The notes below the pieces were generated by a model. The model ran no database searches and was not told where the DNA came from. It saw only the letters and a list, made by a program, of their open reading frames with translations. DNA of 64,000 bases from Marinobacter aromaticivorans (GTDB taxonomy: Bacteria > Pseudomonadota > Gammaproteobacteria > Pseudomonadales > Oleiphilaceae). Below are positions 8,306 to 17,280 of this stretch, one piece after another (position 1 is the first letter of the stretch; each line of letters starts with the position of its first letter). The translations under genes and the position numbers were made by a program. The stretch covers positions 372,001 to 436,000 of the forward strand of contig NZ_NIHD01000002.1 in assembly GCF_002806975.1 (NCBI RefSeq), given 5' to 3'.

Positions 8306-8960
8306 TCTCACGATTGGCTTTTGCCCACTGGTAAATGCGCTCGAAGGCCTCTGCCAGTTGCTCTGGATTGTGCGGCGGCTGTATCAGTGCAGCCAACTGG
8401 CCGTCGGGGTTTACAAGGGCAAAATGGCCGCTGTGGTCCACCAGTAACTCACCGTCCACTTCCCGATGAACGAACACGGCACTGAGGCTCTTGGCCAACT
8501 CCCGCAGGGTTTCCAGGTCGCCGGTCAGGCCGTGGAAGTTTTCGCCGAAGAAGGCGGTATAGTCCTTGAGCTTACCAGGGGTGTCATGTTCGGGGTCGGC
8601 GGTGATCAGCAGGTAATCCGGTTGTGGCAGTTCTTTCGATAACAACTTGTCCGTACGCCGCAGATTAGCCATGGCCGCCGGGCAGATATCCGGGCAGTTG
8701 GTGTAGCCGACAAACGCAAACGTCCATCGGCCCCGCAGGCTTTCCCGGGTGACTGTTTCGCCGTTTTCGTTGGTAAGCGTGAATTCTGCCAGTGGCCGTG
8801 GCTGGTCATAAACATAGGTATTCATTTCAGCCAGATCCGGAGCCGGCATTGGCTCCCCGCTGCCCACCAGAAATACCTGTCGGCCTACCACCAGTCCAAA
8901 CACCAGCACGACCAGCAGCAGAAGTACGAACAACGTCACCCGAACTGAACGATTCATCAT
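8286..8960 (-). CDS. SCO1/SenC copper chaperone for cytochrome oxidase
   Basis: A 224-residue membrane-anchored thioredoxin-fold protein that delivers copper to the CuA site of cytochrome c oxidase. Residues 8-26 form the membrane anchor. The copper-binding CxxxC is TNCPDIC (C89, C93) and the third ligand is H176 in LVDHSGHFALV. An AGGAGC precedes the ATG at 8960. It is the last recognisable gene of the oxidase cluster, separated from ctaB by the hairpin repeat copy B, so it may be expressed partly on its own. Confidence 0.92.
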   Translation of the reverse strand: MMNRSVRVTLFVLLLLVVLVFGLVVGRQVFLVGSGEPMPAPDLAEMNTYVYDQPRPLAEFTLTNENGETVTRESLRGRWTFAFVGYTNCPDICPAAMANLRRTDKLLSKELPQPDYLLITADPEHDTPGKLKDYTAFFGENFHGLTGDLETLRELAKSLSAVFVHREVDGELLVDHSGHFALVNPDGQLAALIQPPHNPEQLAEAFERIYQWAKANRENARTEA

Positions 8961-8991
8961 TGCTCCTATCAGAAAACTCTGCGGTATCGCA

Positions 8992-9089
8992 GCGCCAGCA
9001 GGAGGGGGTGCCTTTTTTGCAGGGAAAAAGATGTCTGAGCGCAGCGAGTTGTTTTTCCCGGAAGAAAAGGCACCCCCTCCTGCTGGCGC
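8992..9089. repeat. Dispersed hairpin repeat, copy B
   Basis: The best formed of three copies. A perfect 21-bp outer stem (8992-9012 with 9069-9089) encloses the shared core with GATGTCTGAGCG flanked by an A run and a T run. It sits between the ctaB stop and the sco start on the minus strand, so it would end or weaken transcription between them, or protect the 3' end of ctaB RNA. Confidence 0.8.
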
Positions 9090-9101
9090 GTCTGCACCGA
9101 G

Positions 9102-10022
9102 TCAGAAAAACACGTAATGATCCACAAGGAGTACCACAAACAGCGCCATCAGGTAAGTGATGGAGTATTTGAAGGTGTTGAGTGCCACTCGGCGGTCGTC
9201 GCCTTTCAGCAAGCGTATTGCGTACTGGAGAAAGCGCAGGCCCAAAGCCAGAGCACCAGCCAGGTATATCCAGCCGGACATGCCTGTGACAAAAGGTAGC
9301 AGGCTGACCGCCAGCAATATGAGGGTGTACAGCACAATGTGCAGTTCGGTGTATTTGTTGCCGTGGGTCACGGGCAGCATGGGGATGCCGGCTTTAGCGT
9401 ATTCTTCTTTGCGATGAATGGCCAGCGCCCAGAAGTGCGGCGGGGTCCAGGCGAAGATGATCAGTACCAGTAACAGCGCATGGCCTTCTACCTGGCCGGT
9501 TACGGCTGTCCAGCCCAACAGGGGCGGCATGGCACCGGCGAGGCCGCCGATGGTGATATTCTGGGGCGTTGCCCGCTTCAGGAACAGCGTGTAAACACCA
9601 GCATAGCCCACCAGGGAAGCCAGCGTTAACCAGGCAGTGAGGTGGTTCACCTGCCACATGAGCACCACCATGCCAACGCTGGCCAGCAGTGTGGCAAAAG
9701 TAATCGCTTCTGCCGGTGTAATCTTGCCGGTAGCCACCGGGCGCTTGCGGGTGCGGGCCATCACAGTGTCGATCTTCTGATCCACCACATGATTGACGAC
9801 GGCGGCGGCTCCTGCAAGGAAGGCGATGCCCAGATTGCCCCAGATCAGCACACCCGGGCCGGGAAGCCCGGTGGTGGCCAGTAGCATGCCAATAACGGAT
9901 GTCAGAATCATCAGGGCGACGACCCTGGGCTTGGTCAACTCCAGGTAGTCGCGCCAGGATATTGCGCGTGCGGAATGGCGGGAAACTCGCTGGGCCGGCA
10001 GTACATCCACTCGCTCTCTCAT
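9102..10022 (-). CDS. ctaB: Protoheme IX farnesyltransferase (heme O synthase)
   Basis: A 306-residue UbiA-family membrane enzyme that adds a farnesyl group to heme b to give heme O, the precursor of heme A. The first aspartate-rich motif is NHVVDQKIDTVMARTRKRP and the second conserved loop is HRKEEYAKAGIPMLPV; about nine membrane segments are visible. It overlaps the ctaA stop by 4 bases (ATGA), so the two heme A genes are translationally coupled. The alternative name cyoE applies to the same family; ctaB suits this aa3 context. Confidence 0.96.
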   Translation of the reverse strand: MRERVDVLPAQRVSRHSARAISWRDYLELTKPRVVALMILTSVIGMLLATTGLPGPGVLIWGNLGIAFLAGAAAVVNHVVDQKIDTVMARTRKRPVATGKITPAEAITFATLLASVGMVVLMWQVNHLTAWLTLASLVGYAGVYTLFLKRATPQNITIGGLAGAMPPLLGWTAVTGQVEGHALLLVLIIFAWTPPHFWALAIHRKEEYAKAGIPMLPVTHGNKYTELHIVLYTLILLAVSLLPFVTGMSGWIYLAGALALGLRFLQYAIRLLKGDDRRVALNTFKYSITYLMALFVVLLVDHYVFF

Positions 10023-11143
10023 GCCGTAACCTCCTGATGTACTGTTGTTGTGTGTGTTGCTTTTACACTCTTTGCCTGCGGCAGCAGGTGGTGCTGCCAG
10101 ATCAGGTAAATCACCGACAGCAGCAGCCCGGCGCCCATGGCGTTGTGGGCGACTGCAACCGGCAGCGGAATATGGAACAGAATGTTGGCAAGCCCCAGGG
10201 TGATCTGCGCTGCCAGCGCCGCAGCAACCAGCCGGACTGGCCCGCGCAGCGCCGGGCTACGGCGCCGGAGTAGTGGCAGCAAAACGCAAAAATAGGCCAG
10301 CACAACCAAAGCGCCCACCCGGTGGGTAACGTGTATGGCTACCCGCCCATCCGCCGTGAGTTGCCCACCCAGATAATTCGGGCCAACGTGTTGTGTGATA
10401 TCAAAACCATGCCGGAAATCCATGCCCTCGGGCCACCACTGACCCTGACAGGTCGGCAGGTCTGTACAGGCTACGGCGGCGTAATTGGCCGCAGTCCAGG
10501 CGCCCAGCGCGATCTGCATGACAATGAGCAACAGACCAGCGTACAGCCAGGGGCTGAGGTTCGTGACGGCAAGCGACCCGCCCGGTTTTGCTGATGCCTT
10601 CGGCAATCGGGTTGCCGGGTTGTTGCGCTCGCCTGCAAACTTCCGGAGCCGGAGCATCAGCACAGTCAGCAGGCTGAGCGTTGTAAAACCTCCGAGCAGA
10701 TGCAGGGCAACCACCTGGGGCCAGAGTTTCAGGGTGACTGTCCACATGCCGAAAGCCCCCTGCAGCAGAATAAAGCCGGCAATAAACAGGGGCAACTTCA
10801 CGGGTACACCGCTCCGGCGCTGTCTCACGGCACTGGCTGCCAGGCCAAACACCACCAGCCCCAGCGTTCCGGCGGCGTAGCGATGAATCATTTCAGGCCA
10901 GCCTTTGGCAACGTCTACCGGCGTATCCGGGAACCGGGCATTGGCGATGGCAATGTGCGTCTCACTCTGGGGCACGGTGATGAAGCCGTAACATCCCGGC
11001 CAGTCCGGGCAGCCGAGGCCTGCGTCCACTAACCGTGTCCAGGCACCCAGCATGATCACCACAGCGGCGAGCAGCACAGCAAATGTCGCCCAGTTAACCA
11101 TGGCTCTGACGTTTGGCTGCTTCTCGGTGGACGCATAATTCAA
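10019..11143 (-). CDS. ctaA: Heme A synthase (COX15/CtaA)
   Basis: A 374-residue protein with about eight membrane segments in two similar halves that oxidises heme O to heme A. Family marks are GAWTRLVDAGLGCPDWPGCYG in the first half, EMIHRYAAGTLG (a heme-ligating His), GAWTAANYAAVACTDLPTCQGQW in the second half and HVTHRVGALVV. The cysteine pairs in the periplasmic loops are present. It lies between the assembly-associated gene and ctaB. Confidence 0.95.
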   Translation of the reverse strand: MNYASTEKQPNVRAMVNWATFAVLLAAVVIMLGAWTRLVDAGLGCPDWPGCYGFITVPQSETHIAIANARFPDTPVDVAKGWPEMIHRYAAGTLGLVVFGLAASAVRQRRSGVPVKLPLFIAGFILLQGAFGMWTVTLKLWPQVVALHLLGGFTTLSLLTVLMLRLRKFAGERNNPATRLPKASAKPGGSLAVTNLSPWLYAGLLLIVMQIALGAWTAANYAAVACTDLPTCQGQWWPEGMDFRHGFDITQHVGPNYLGGQLTADGRVAIHVTHRVGALVVLAYFCVLLPLLRRRSPALRGPVRLVAAALAAQITLGLANILFHIPLPVAVAHNAMGAGLLLSVIYLIWQHHLLPQAKSVKATHTTTVHQEVTA

Positions 11144-11164
11144 GGTAATTCCTCCGGGCTGGAC

Positions 11165-11815
11165 TCAGCCCACCTGGGACAGTTTGAGCAGGTGTTTCAG
11201 ATCCTCAAGCATGTCCTTGCCGGAATTCTCCGGGCCGTAGTGCATCATAACGTTGCCAAACGGATCAATCAGCATGATGCGCGGCTCCTGTTCCGGATTG
11301 ACTCCCGCAGGCCATGCCGGAGTTGCACCAGGCGCGGGAACCAGGCGCTCCATCAAACGGTATTCCGTAGGCCAGCGTGCCGCAAGGTCGCCGGAAATGC
11401 CGCCCAGCACGGCGGCTCTGGACACACGGTTGGCATTTTTCCCCAGCGCTATGTTGGCCTGCCGGGCCAGGTAGAGCAGCTCTTCACAGCGGCTGTCACA
11501 CTCGCCGGCTGCAACCAGCAGCAACCATTGCGGGTCTGTCTTGCCAGCAGTAAAACGACTGGCCAGAGGCTCACCCGAGAGGGTTTCAAGCTTAAGGGCA
11601 GCCACGGGTACCGGTGGCTGGATCAGCGTGCCCTGATTCGTGTGCCCTGCAGGGTTCAGCCAGCCTGTATAGAACATTATGGTGGCAAGAATCATTGGCC
11701 CGAAGCCCAGAGCGAACAGCAAAAAGGCCGTACGCCGGCCTCTGCGAACCTGTTCCGGCGTGGGGTGGTCTGCATCGTCCTGTTGAGGTATCCGGTTAGC
11801 CATTGTCATTGTCAT
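11165..11815 (-). CDS. Cytochrome oxidase cluster membrane-anchored protein (unknown role)
   Basis: A 216-residue protein with one membrane segment (about residues 28-50, RTAFLLFALGFGPMILATIMFYTGWL) and a periplasmic domain that looks thioredoxin-like in layout (DPQWLLLVAAGECDSRCEELLYLARQ, then IMLIDPFGNVMMHYGPENSGKDMLEDLKHLLKL). A CxxxC pair is present (GECDSRCEE), similar in spacing to SCO. Proteins like this are common beside surf1 and ctaA and are presumed to help oxidase assembly. The ATG at 11815 overlaps the surf1 end by 20 bases and follows AGGAG at good spacing. Confidence 0.75.
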   Translation of the reverse strand: MTMTMANRIPQQDDADHPTPEQVRRGRRTAFLLFALGFGPMILATIMFYTGWLNPAGHTNQGTLIQPPVPVAALKLETLSGEPLASRFTAGKTDPQWLLLVAAGECDSRCEELLYLARQANIALGKNANRVSRAAVLGGISGDLAARWPTEYRLMERLVPAPGATPAWPAGVNPEQEPRIMLIDPFGNVMMHYGPENSGKDMLEDLKHLLKLSQVG

Positions 11816-12533
11816 TATTGGCTCCTGTCTTTCGGTAACTCGCTATTACACTCAATATAGTCAGCACCACGGCAAGCGCAAACCATTGTGTCGCATAACC
11901 GTAATGCGTCTGCGGCCCCATAAGGTCCGGCTCCCAGTCAGCACGGTAGGCGCCTGGCTGCCCGCTGCCCTGAAGCCGGATAATCGCACCAGGCAATTGT
12001 GCAATTTCCTTCCTGGCAATTTCTGCGGGCAACGTCTGTACCCGCCGGGGCCAGCCTTCTGCCGGCACGGAATCTTCCGACAGCACCGGCGGCTCCGGAA
12101 AAGGGCTTAGCCGCCCGGCCAGGCTGAATACACCATCGGGAGGAGATACATCCGGTAACTGATCCCGGGTTCTCGGGGCTGCCACCCAGCCCCGGTTTAC
12201 CAGAACCGGCGGGCCCTCAAGCGGATAGAATACAGTCAGTACTTCGTAACCGGCAACGCCGTCGCGGGTCCGGTTATCCAACAGCCAGCTCCGGTCGCCA
12301 AACAGCCCCGTTACCGTTACCGGCCTGCCGCTTTCAAGCCCGCTGGCCACCTGTTCCGGCCAGGCCAGATCCCGTGCCTCCTGTTGCCATTGCTCAAGCA
12401 GAACCTGTTTCTCTGCCGCCCGGTTCAACTGCCAGATACCCAGGCCCACCAGCAATGGCAAAAATGCACCCGCAAAAATCAGTAGTCGCCAATCTGCCTT
12501 CCATTTGCGCGGGCTTTTCTGTGCCTCAGTCAT
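11796..12533 (-). CDS. SURF1 family oxidase assembly protein
   Basis: A 245-residue protein of the SURF1/Shy1 family, which helps insert heme A into subunit I. It has the expected two terminal membrane segments (WRLLIFAGAFLPLLVGLGIW and WFALAVVLTILSVIASY) around a periplasmic domain. Family marks are GIWQLNRAAEKQVLL, VTGLF, PVLVNRGWV and THYGYATQWFAL. It lies upstream of the assembly-associated gene on the same strand. Confidence 0.92.
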   Translation of the reverse strand: MTEAQKSPRKWKADWRLLIFAGAFLPLLVGLGIWQLNRAAEKQVLLEQWQQEARDLAWPEQVASGLESGRPVTVTGLFGDRSWLLDNRTRDGVAGYEVLTVFYPLEGPPVLVNRGWVAAPRTRDQLPDVSPPDGVFSLAGRLSPFPEPPVLSEDSVPAEGWPRRVQTLPAEIARKEIAQLPGAIIRLQGSGQPGAYRADWEPDLMGPQTHYGYATQWFALAVVLTILSVIASYRKTGANNDNDNG

Positions 12534-12586
12534 GGTCTGCTATAGTGAACCTGGCAGCAACCGGAACAAAACCCAGAGATGTCTCT

Positions 12587-12790
12587 ATGCTCAAAGCACT
12601 GATCATTTTTCTCATGCTTACCGTTGTAGCCAGTCTGTTCAGCGGCCTGTTTTTTCTCATCAAAGACGGCGGCAGAACCAAACGGGTGGTGAACTCCCTC
12701 ACAGTGCGGGTGTTGTTGAGCGTGCTTCTGCTGGCGGTTATCCTCCTGTCCCTCTGGCAAGGGAGCCTTACGCTACATCCGACTCCCTGA
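12587..12790 (+). CDS. Twin transmembrane protein (DUF2909-like)
   Basis: A 67-residue protein with two hydrophobic segments (LIIFLMLTVVASLFSGLFFLI and LLSVLLLAVILLSLW) joined by a short basic loop GGRTKRVVNSLTVR. Small proteins of this design, DUF2909, are known next to cytochrome oxidase genes. The ATG at 12587 follows an AGAG-rich stretch. It is on the plus strand, divergent from surf1 and facing the end of ctaE, inside an otherwise minus-strand cluster. Confidence 0.8.
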   Translation: MLKALIIFLMLTVVASLFSGLFFLIKDGGRTKRVVNSLTVRVLLSVLLLAVILLSLWQGSLTLHPTP

Positions 12791-12808
12791 GGTTTTTTGA
12801 TTGCTGCG

Positions 12809-13696
12809 TCAAATAACATACACGAACACAAACAGGCCCAGCCAGACCACATCCACAAAATGCCAATACCAGGAGGTGGCCTCGAAACCAAAATGGTTGT
12901 CCGCCGTGAAATGCCCTTTTTGTATGCGTATCAGCATGATAATCAGCATCAAAGTACCCAGCATCACGTGGAAGCCGTGAAAGCCCGTGAGCATGAAGAA
13001 GGTAGTACCGTAAATGCCGGACTGAAGCGTCAGGTTCAGCTCCGTATAGGCGTGGATATACTCTTCTGCCTGCAGAAACAGGAACGCCAGCGCCAGCACG
13101 ATGGTAGCCGCCAGCCAGATTTTCAGCTTTTTCCGATTATCGGCTTTCAGGGCGTGATGAGCCACGGTGACGGTAAACGATGAGGTAACCAGCAGGATGG
13201 TATTCACCAGAGGCAGGCCCCAGGCTCCGATCACCGATTCGGGCGGCGGGAAGGCTTCCGGATCCGGGTTGTTAATCAAGGGCCAGGTGGCCTGAAAACC
13301 TTCCCAGAGCATGTTGGAGCTGCCACGATCGCCCTCACCCCCGAGCCAGGGAACGGCAAACACCCGGGCGTAGAACAGGGCACCAAAAAACGCTGCAAAG
13401 AACATGACTTCCGAGAAAATAAACCAGCTCATACCCCAGCGGAAGGAGCGGTCCATCTGCGGGCTGTACAGGCCGGAGCGACTTTCCCGGATAACGCTGC
13501 CAAACCAGCCGAACAGCATGTAAATCATCACCAGAATGCCGGCCCAGAATATCATCCAGGCACTGCCGGTACTCTCTCCCTGGTTGCTGCTGACCATGAT
13601 TGATGCGGCCCCATAGAGGGTGACGCCAAGGCCCACCGTGGCAACTATAGGCCACTTGCTCTGTTCTGGAACGTAATAGGTCTGATAGTCCGCCAT
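12809..13696 (-). CDS. ctaE: Cytochrome c oxidase subunit III
   Basis: A 295-residue subunit III with about seven membrane segments. Visible family marks are FRWGMSWFIFSEVMFFAAFFGALFYAR (with the conserved Glu in SEVMFF), LPLVNTILLVTSSFTVTVAHHAL, LQAEEY, GFHGFHVMLGTLML and ATSWYWHFVDVVWLGLFVFVYV. It supports proton uptake and stability of the aa3 oxidase in the inner membrane. It follows ctaG by 16 bases and is the end of the ctaCDGE transcription unit. Confidence 0.97.
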   Translation of the reverse strand: MADYQTYYVPEQSKWPIVATVGLGVTLYGAASIMVSSNQGESTGSAWMIFWAGILVMIYMLFGWFGSVIRESRSGLYSPQMDRSFRWGMSWFIFSEVMFFAAFFGALFYARVFAVPWLGGEGDRGSSNMLWEGFQATWPLINNPDPEAFPPPESVIGAWGLPLVNTILLVTSSFTVTVAHHALKADNRKKLKIWLAATIVLALAFLFLQAEEYIHAYTELNLTLQSGIYGTTFFMLTGFHGFHVMLGTLMLIIMLIRIQKGHFTADNHFGFEATSWYWHFVDVVWLGLFVFVYVI

Positions 13697-13712
13697 AGCA
13701 ATCTCCGATGGC

Positions 13713-14303
13713 TTATCCGTTATCGTTTGTTGTTGTGCTGGCTGCCGCTGCCTGGGGCTCGCCCTGATCGTAAAGCGTGTAGGACAGGGTCAGTTTGGTG
13801 ATGTGGCTGGGTATCTCCTGATCCACAATAAACACCAGGGGCATTTCCGTATTCTCCCCCGCTGCCAATGGCTGTTGGTTAAAACAGAAGCACTCGGTTT
13901 TATGGAAATACAAAGTGCCCTCCGATGGTGACAGGCTCGGAACCGCTTGCCCCACCATATCCCGGCTGGTGGGATTTTCAGCGTAGAAATTCACTGTGGT
14001 GGCCTCACCCGGGTGTACCTCGACGCTCCGGGACACGGGGCGGAATATCCAGGGCATGCCCGGCCCGTTCTGGGCCAGGAACTGCACCTTGATGGTTCGG
14101 TTCATATCTGCCACCGAACGCTCTGTGGACTCATAACGGCCACCGGTTTTGCCATTGATGCCGGTGATGTCGCAGAACACGTCGTACAGGGGCACCAGTG
14201 CAAACCCGAAGGCAAACATGCCCACCACACCCGACAGGCACCAACCTATAACCTTCGCGTTGCTGCGACGGGGGGCGGATTCACGTGCCTGTTGATCAGC
14301 CAT
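13713..14303 (-). CDS. ctaG: Cytochrome c oxidase assembly protein CtaG (Cox11)
   Basis: A 196-residue Cox11 family protein that inserts copper into the CuB site of subunit I. It has one N-terminal membrane segment (VIGWCLSGVVGMFAFGFALVPLYDVFCDITGING) and the copper-binding CFCF motif in FHKTECFCFNQQPL. The conserved YDVFC cysteine is present. It lies 12 bases after ctaD on the same strand, the classic ctaC-ctaD-ctaG-ctaE order. Confidence 0.96.
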   Translation of the reverse strand: MADQQARESAPRRSNAKVIGWCLSGVVGMFAFGFALVPLYDVFCDITGINGKTGGRYESTERSVADMNRTIKVQFLAQNGPGMPWIFRPVSRSVEVHPGEATTVNFYAENPTSRDMVGQAVPSLSPSEGTLYFHKTECFCFNQQPLAAGENTEMPLVFIVDQEIPSHITKLTLSYTLYDQGEPQAAAASTTTNDNG

Positions 14304-14315
14304 TTTTACGGCCTC

Positions 14316-15920
14316 CTATTTCACTTCGGGTGGCGTCGTGAACGTGTGGTAAGGCGCCGGCGACGGGATCTCCCACTCCAGCCCTTCCGCACCTTCCCAG
14401 GGCTTGGCCGGCGCTTTTTCGCCGCCTCTTGCACACTTCACAACAATCAGAAGGAACAGCAACTGGGTAGTGCCGAACATGAAGGCCCCGATACTGGACA
14501 CCATGTTGAAATCGGCAAATTGCAGTGCGTAATCCGGAATCCGGCGCGGCATGCCTGCAAGTCCCAGGAAGTGCATGGGGAAGAAGGCCAGATTCATGCC
14601 AATAAACGACAGCCAGAAATGGGTTTTGGCCAGGGTTTCATCGTACATGTGGCCGGTCCACTTGGGCAGCCAGAAATAAGCCGAGGCGAAGATCCCGAAT
14701 ATGGCACCGGGCACCAGTACGTAGTGGAAGTGGGCAACCACAAAATAGGTGTCATGGTACTGGAAGTCTGCCGGTGCAATCGCCAGCATCAGGCCCGAAA
14801 AACCGCCGATGGTGAACAGAATCACAAAGGCAATAGCGAACAACATGGGTGTCTCAAAGGTGAGCGAGCCCCGGAACATGGTGGCGACCCAGTTGAACAC
14901 CTTAACCCCGGTCGGTATGGCAATCAGCATGGTGGCGTACATGAAAAACAGCTGGCCTGCCACCGGCACACCTACCGTAAACATATGGTGCGCCCACACC
15001 AGGAACGACAGCAAAGCAATGGCGCCCGTCGCATACACCATGGAGGAATAACCAAACAGCCGTTTACGTGAAAATGTCGGGATAATCTGGGAGATCGCTC
15101 CAAATGCAGGGAGGATCATTATATAAACCTCAGGATGCCCGAAAAACCAGAACACATGCTGGAACAGCACCGGGTCGCCACCACCAGCCGCGTTAAAGAA
15201 GCTGGTGCCGAAGTTGATGTCCATCAGCATCATGGTGACCACGCCCGCGAGCACCGGCATAACGGCAATTAACAGGAATGCAGTGATCAGCCAGGTCCAG
15301 ACAAACATGGGCATTTTCATCAAAGTCATACCCGGCGCCCGCATGTTCAGCACCGTGGCTATGACGTTGATGGCACCCATGATCGACGACACACCCATAA
15401 TGTGGATGGCGAAAATAAAGAAGGTGGTGCTCGGCGGCCCGTAGGTGGTGGACAGTGGCGCGTAGAAGGTCCAGCCGAAGTTGGGCGCGCCCCCCTGCAT
15501 GAACAATGTGGAGACCAGAATCAGGAAGGCACAGGGCAGCAGCCAGAAGCTCCAGTTGTTCATTCTTGGCAGTGCCATGTCCGGCGCGCCGATCATCAAC
15601 GGTATCATCCAGTTTGCCAGCCCCACAAACGCGGGCATAACCGCACCGAAGACCATGATCAGGCCATGCATGGTGGTCATCTGGTTGAAAAATTCCGGCT
15701 GCACAATCTGCAGCCCGGGCTGGAACAGCTCAGCCCGGATAACCATCGCCATGGTCCCTCCCAAAAGGAACATGGTGAAGCTGAATATCAGGTACATGGT
15801 CCCGATATCCTTGTGGTTGGTGGTCAGCAACCAGCGACTGATGCCGCTGGCCGGGCCGTGATGATGATCCTGTGCGTGGGTATCTGCAACCGCACTCATG
15901 AAAACCCCCGTTACCGCCAA
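14316..15920 (-). CDS. ctaD: Cytochrome c oxidase subunit I (aa3 type)
   Basis: The 534-residue catalytic subunit of a heme-copper oxidase, holding heme a, heme a3 and CuB. Visible marks are WFFGHPEVYIMILPAFG (His-Tyr pair near CuB), WAHHMFTVGVP (CuB histidines), the proton-channel region, and HDTYFVVAHFHYVLV (heme a3 and heme a histidines). About 12 membrane segments are visible. It follows ctaC by 36 bases and is paired with a CuA- and heme c-bearing subunit II, so the electron donor should be cytochrome c. Confidence 0.97.
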   Translation of the reverse strand: MAVTGVFMSAVADTHAQDHHHGPASGISRWLLTTNHKDIGTMYLIFSFTMFLLGGTMAMVIRAELFQPGLQIVQPEFFNQMTTMHGLIMVFGAVMPAFVGLANWMIPLMIGAPDMALPRMNNWSFWLLPCAFLILVSTLFMQGGAPNFGWTFYAPLSTTYGPPSTTFFIFAIHIMGVSSIMGAINVIATVLNMRAPGMTLMKMPMFVWTWLITAFLLIAVMPVLAGVVTMMLMDINFGTSFFNAAGGGDPVLFQHVFWFFGHPEVYIMILPAFGAISQIIPTFSRKRLFGYSSMVYATGAIALLSFLVWAHHMFTVGVPVAGQLFFMYATMLIAIPTGVKVFNWVATMFRGSLTFETPMLFAIAFVILFTIGGFSGLMLAIAPADFQYHDTYFVVAHFHYVLVPGAIFGIFASAYFWLPKWTGHMYDETLAKTHFWLSFIGMNLAFFPMHFLGLAGMPRRIPDYALQFADFNMVSSIGAFMFGTTQLLFLLIVVKCARGGEKAPAKPWEGAEGLEWEIPSPAPYHTFTTPPEVK

Positions 15921-15956
15921 TTTTTGTGGCTGGTGATATCTGTTATCTGGCGTTGA

Positions 15957-17081
15957 TTACTGTTGGTTCTTGTAATCGAAGATTTCTTTTGGCGTGACCA
16001 TGTCACCCACCTTGTTACCCCAGGCATTCCGCTCATAGGTAATGATGGCCGCGAGATCTGCCTCGTTCAGCTGGCCACCAAAGGCCTGCATTGCCGTTCC
16101 GGACTTACCGTTCACCACAATATCAATGTGGGCGGCTATGTCTCCGGTAGCAATGGCGCTGCCTTTAAGGGCCGGGAATGCCGGTGGAGCGCCGCTGCCA
16201 TCGGCCTGGTGGCAGGCTGCACAGTTGGTAGCGTAGGCTTTTTCGCCACGCTCCATCAGCTCTTCCATGCTCCAGTCTTTCTGGGTCAGCTCACGCTCTT
16301 TCTCGGCTGCGGCTTTCTTTTCGGCAACCCAGGTGTTGTATTCCTCTTCCGGCACCGCCTTTACCACAACCGGCATAAACCCGTGGTTCTTTCCACACAG
16401 CTCGGTACACTGGCCACGGTAGGTGCCTGGCTTGTCTACGCGGGTCCAGGCTTCGTTGATGAAGCCTGGGATGGCGTCTTTCTTGAAGCCGAAATCCGGC
16501 ACCCACCAGGAGTGAATAACGTCGTTTGCCGTCAGCAGGAAGCGAATCTTCTTGCCGACCGGAATCACCATTGGGTTGTCCACTTCCAGCAGATAGTTTT
16601 CGCCCTTGGTCTGGCGGTTGCCGATCTGGTCTGCAGGTGTTGTGAGGTTGGAGAAATAGCCGAAATCCTCATTGATATACTCGTACTGCCACTTCCACTG
16701 GTAACCGGTTACCTTGATATCTATGTCTGACTCGGTGGTGTCGTACATATCAATCAGGGTCGCCGTGGCGGGAATCGCCATGATGACGAGAATGACGAGG
16801 GGAATCAGCGTCCAGAGCACTTCAACCAGTGTATTCTCATGAAAGTTGGCTGGTTTGGCGCCCTGTGACTTGCGGTGGGCAAAGATTGACCAGAACATGA
16901 TTCCGAAAACCACGACACCAATCGCGACGCAGATCCAGAAAATGGTCATGTGAAGGTTGAATATATCGTTACTGGTACCGGTCACCCCCGGGGTCATGTT
17001 TACCGTCCAGTCCGCCATGGACAGAGCGGGGAACAACAAACCGCCTGAAAGGGCACCTACCCGCTTAGCGTGCACGCGCAT
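15957..17081 (-). CDS. ctaC: Cytochrome c oxidase subunit II with fused cytochrome c
   Basis: A 374-residue subunit II: signal/first hydrophobic segment (about 8-23), two membrane segments (about 42-65 and 86-110), a CuA domain and a C-terminal heme c domain. CuA ligands are H190 (NDVIHSWWVPDFG), C225, C229, H233 and M236 (QCTELCGKNHGFM). The heme c motif is CAACH (287-291). The fused heme domain makes this a caa3-like subunit, about 100 residues longer than a plain subunit II. It is the first gene of the operon, with the promoter expected between 17082 and 17280. Confidence 0.97.
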   Translation of the reverse strand: MRVHAKRVGALSGGLLFPALSMADWTVNMTPGVTGTSNDIFNLHMTIFWICVAIGVVVFGIMFWSIFAHRKSQGAKPANFHENTLVEVLWTLIPLVILVIMAIPATATLIDMYDTTESDIDIKVTGYQWKWQYEYINEDFGYFSNLTTPADQIGNRQTKGENYLLEVDNPMVIPVGKKIRFLLTANDVIHSWWVPDFGFKKDAIPGFINEAWTRVDKPGTYRGQCTELCGKNHGFMPVVVKAVPEEEYNTWVAEKKAAAEKERELTQKDWSMEELMERGEKAYATNCAACHQADGSGAPPAFPALKGSAIATGDIAAHIDIVVNGKSGTAMQAFGGQLNEADLAAIITYERNAWGNKVGDMVTPKEIFDYKNQQ

Positions 17082-17280
17082 GCTGTGTCTCCACAGAGTG
17101 TTATTCTTGTCGGATTTTGCATAATCCCTCTGGGCTTAACCGGTGCTCGCATTCACCGGAAAATGCCAGAGTGAAAGCCTGCTTACAGATACATCAATGA
17201 CGAGTATAGACACAGATCAAAAAAAGACTAAAAAACTGGTTAAACCTAAAACGACTAACCAGGAGTTTTTAATAAACAGA

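Noticed and set aside
13947..15071. Long plus-strand open frame opposite ctaG and ctaD
   Set aside because: It is the mirror of two certain genes, its protein is histidine- and glycine-rich without family features, and it has no ribosome-binding site.
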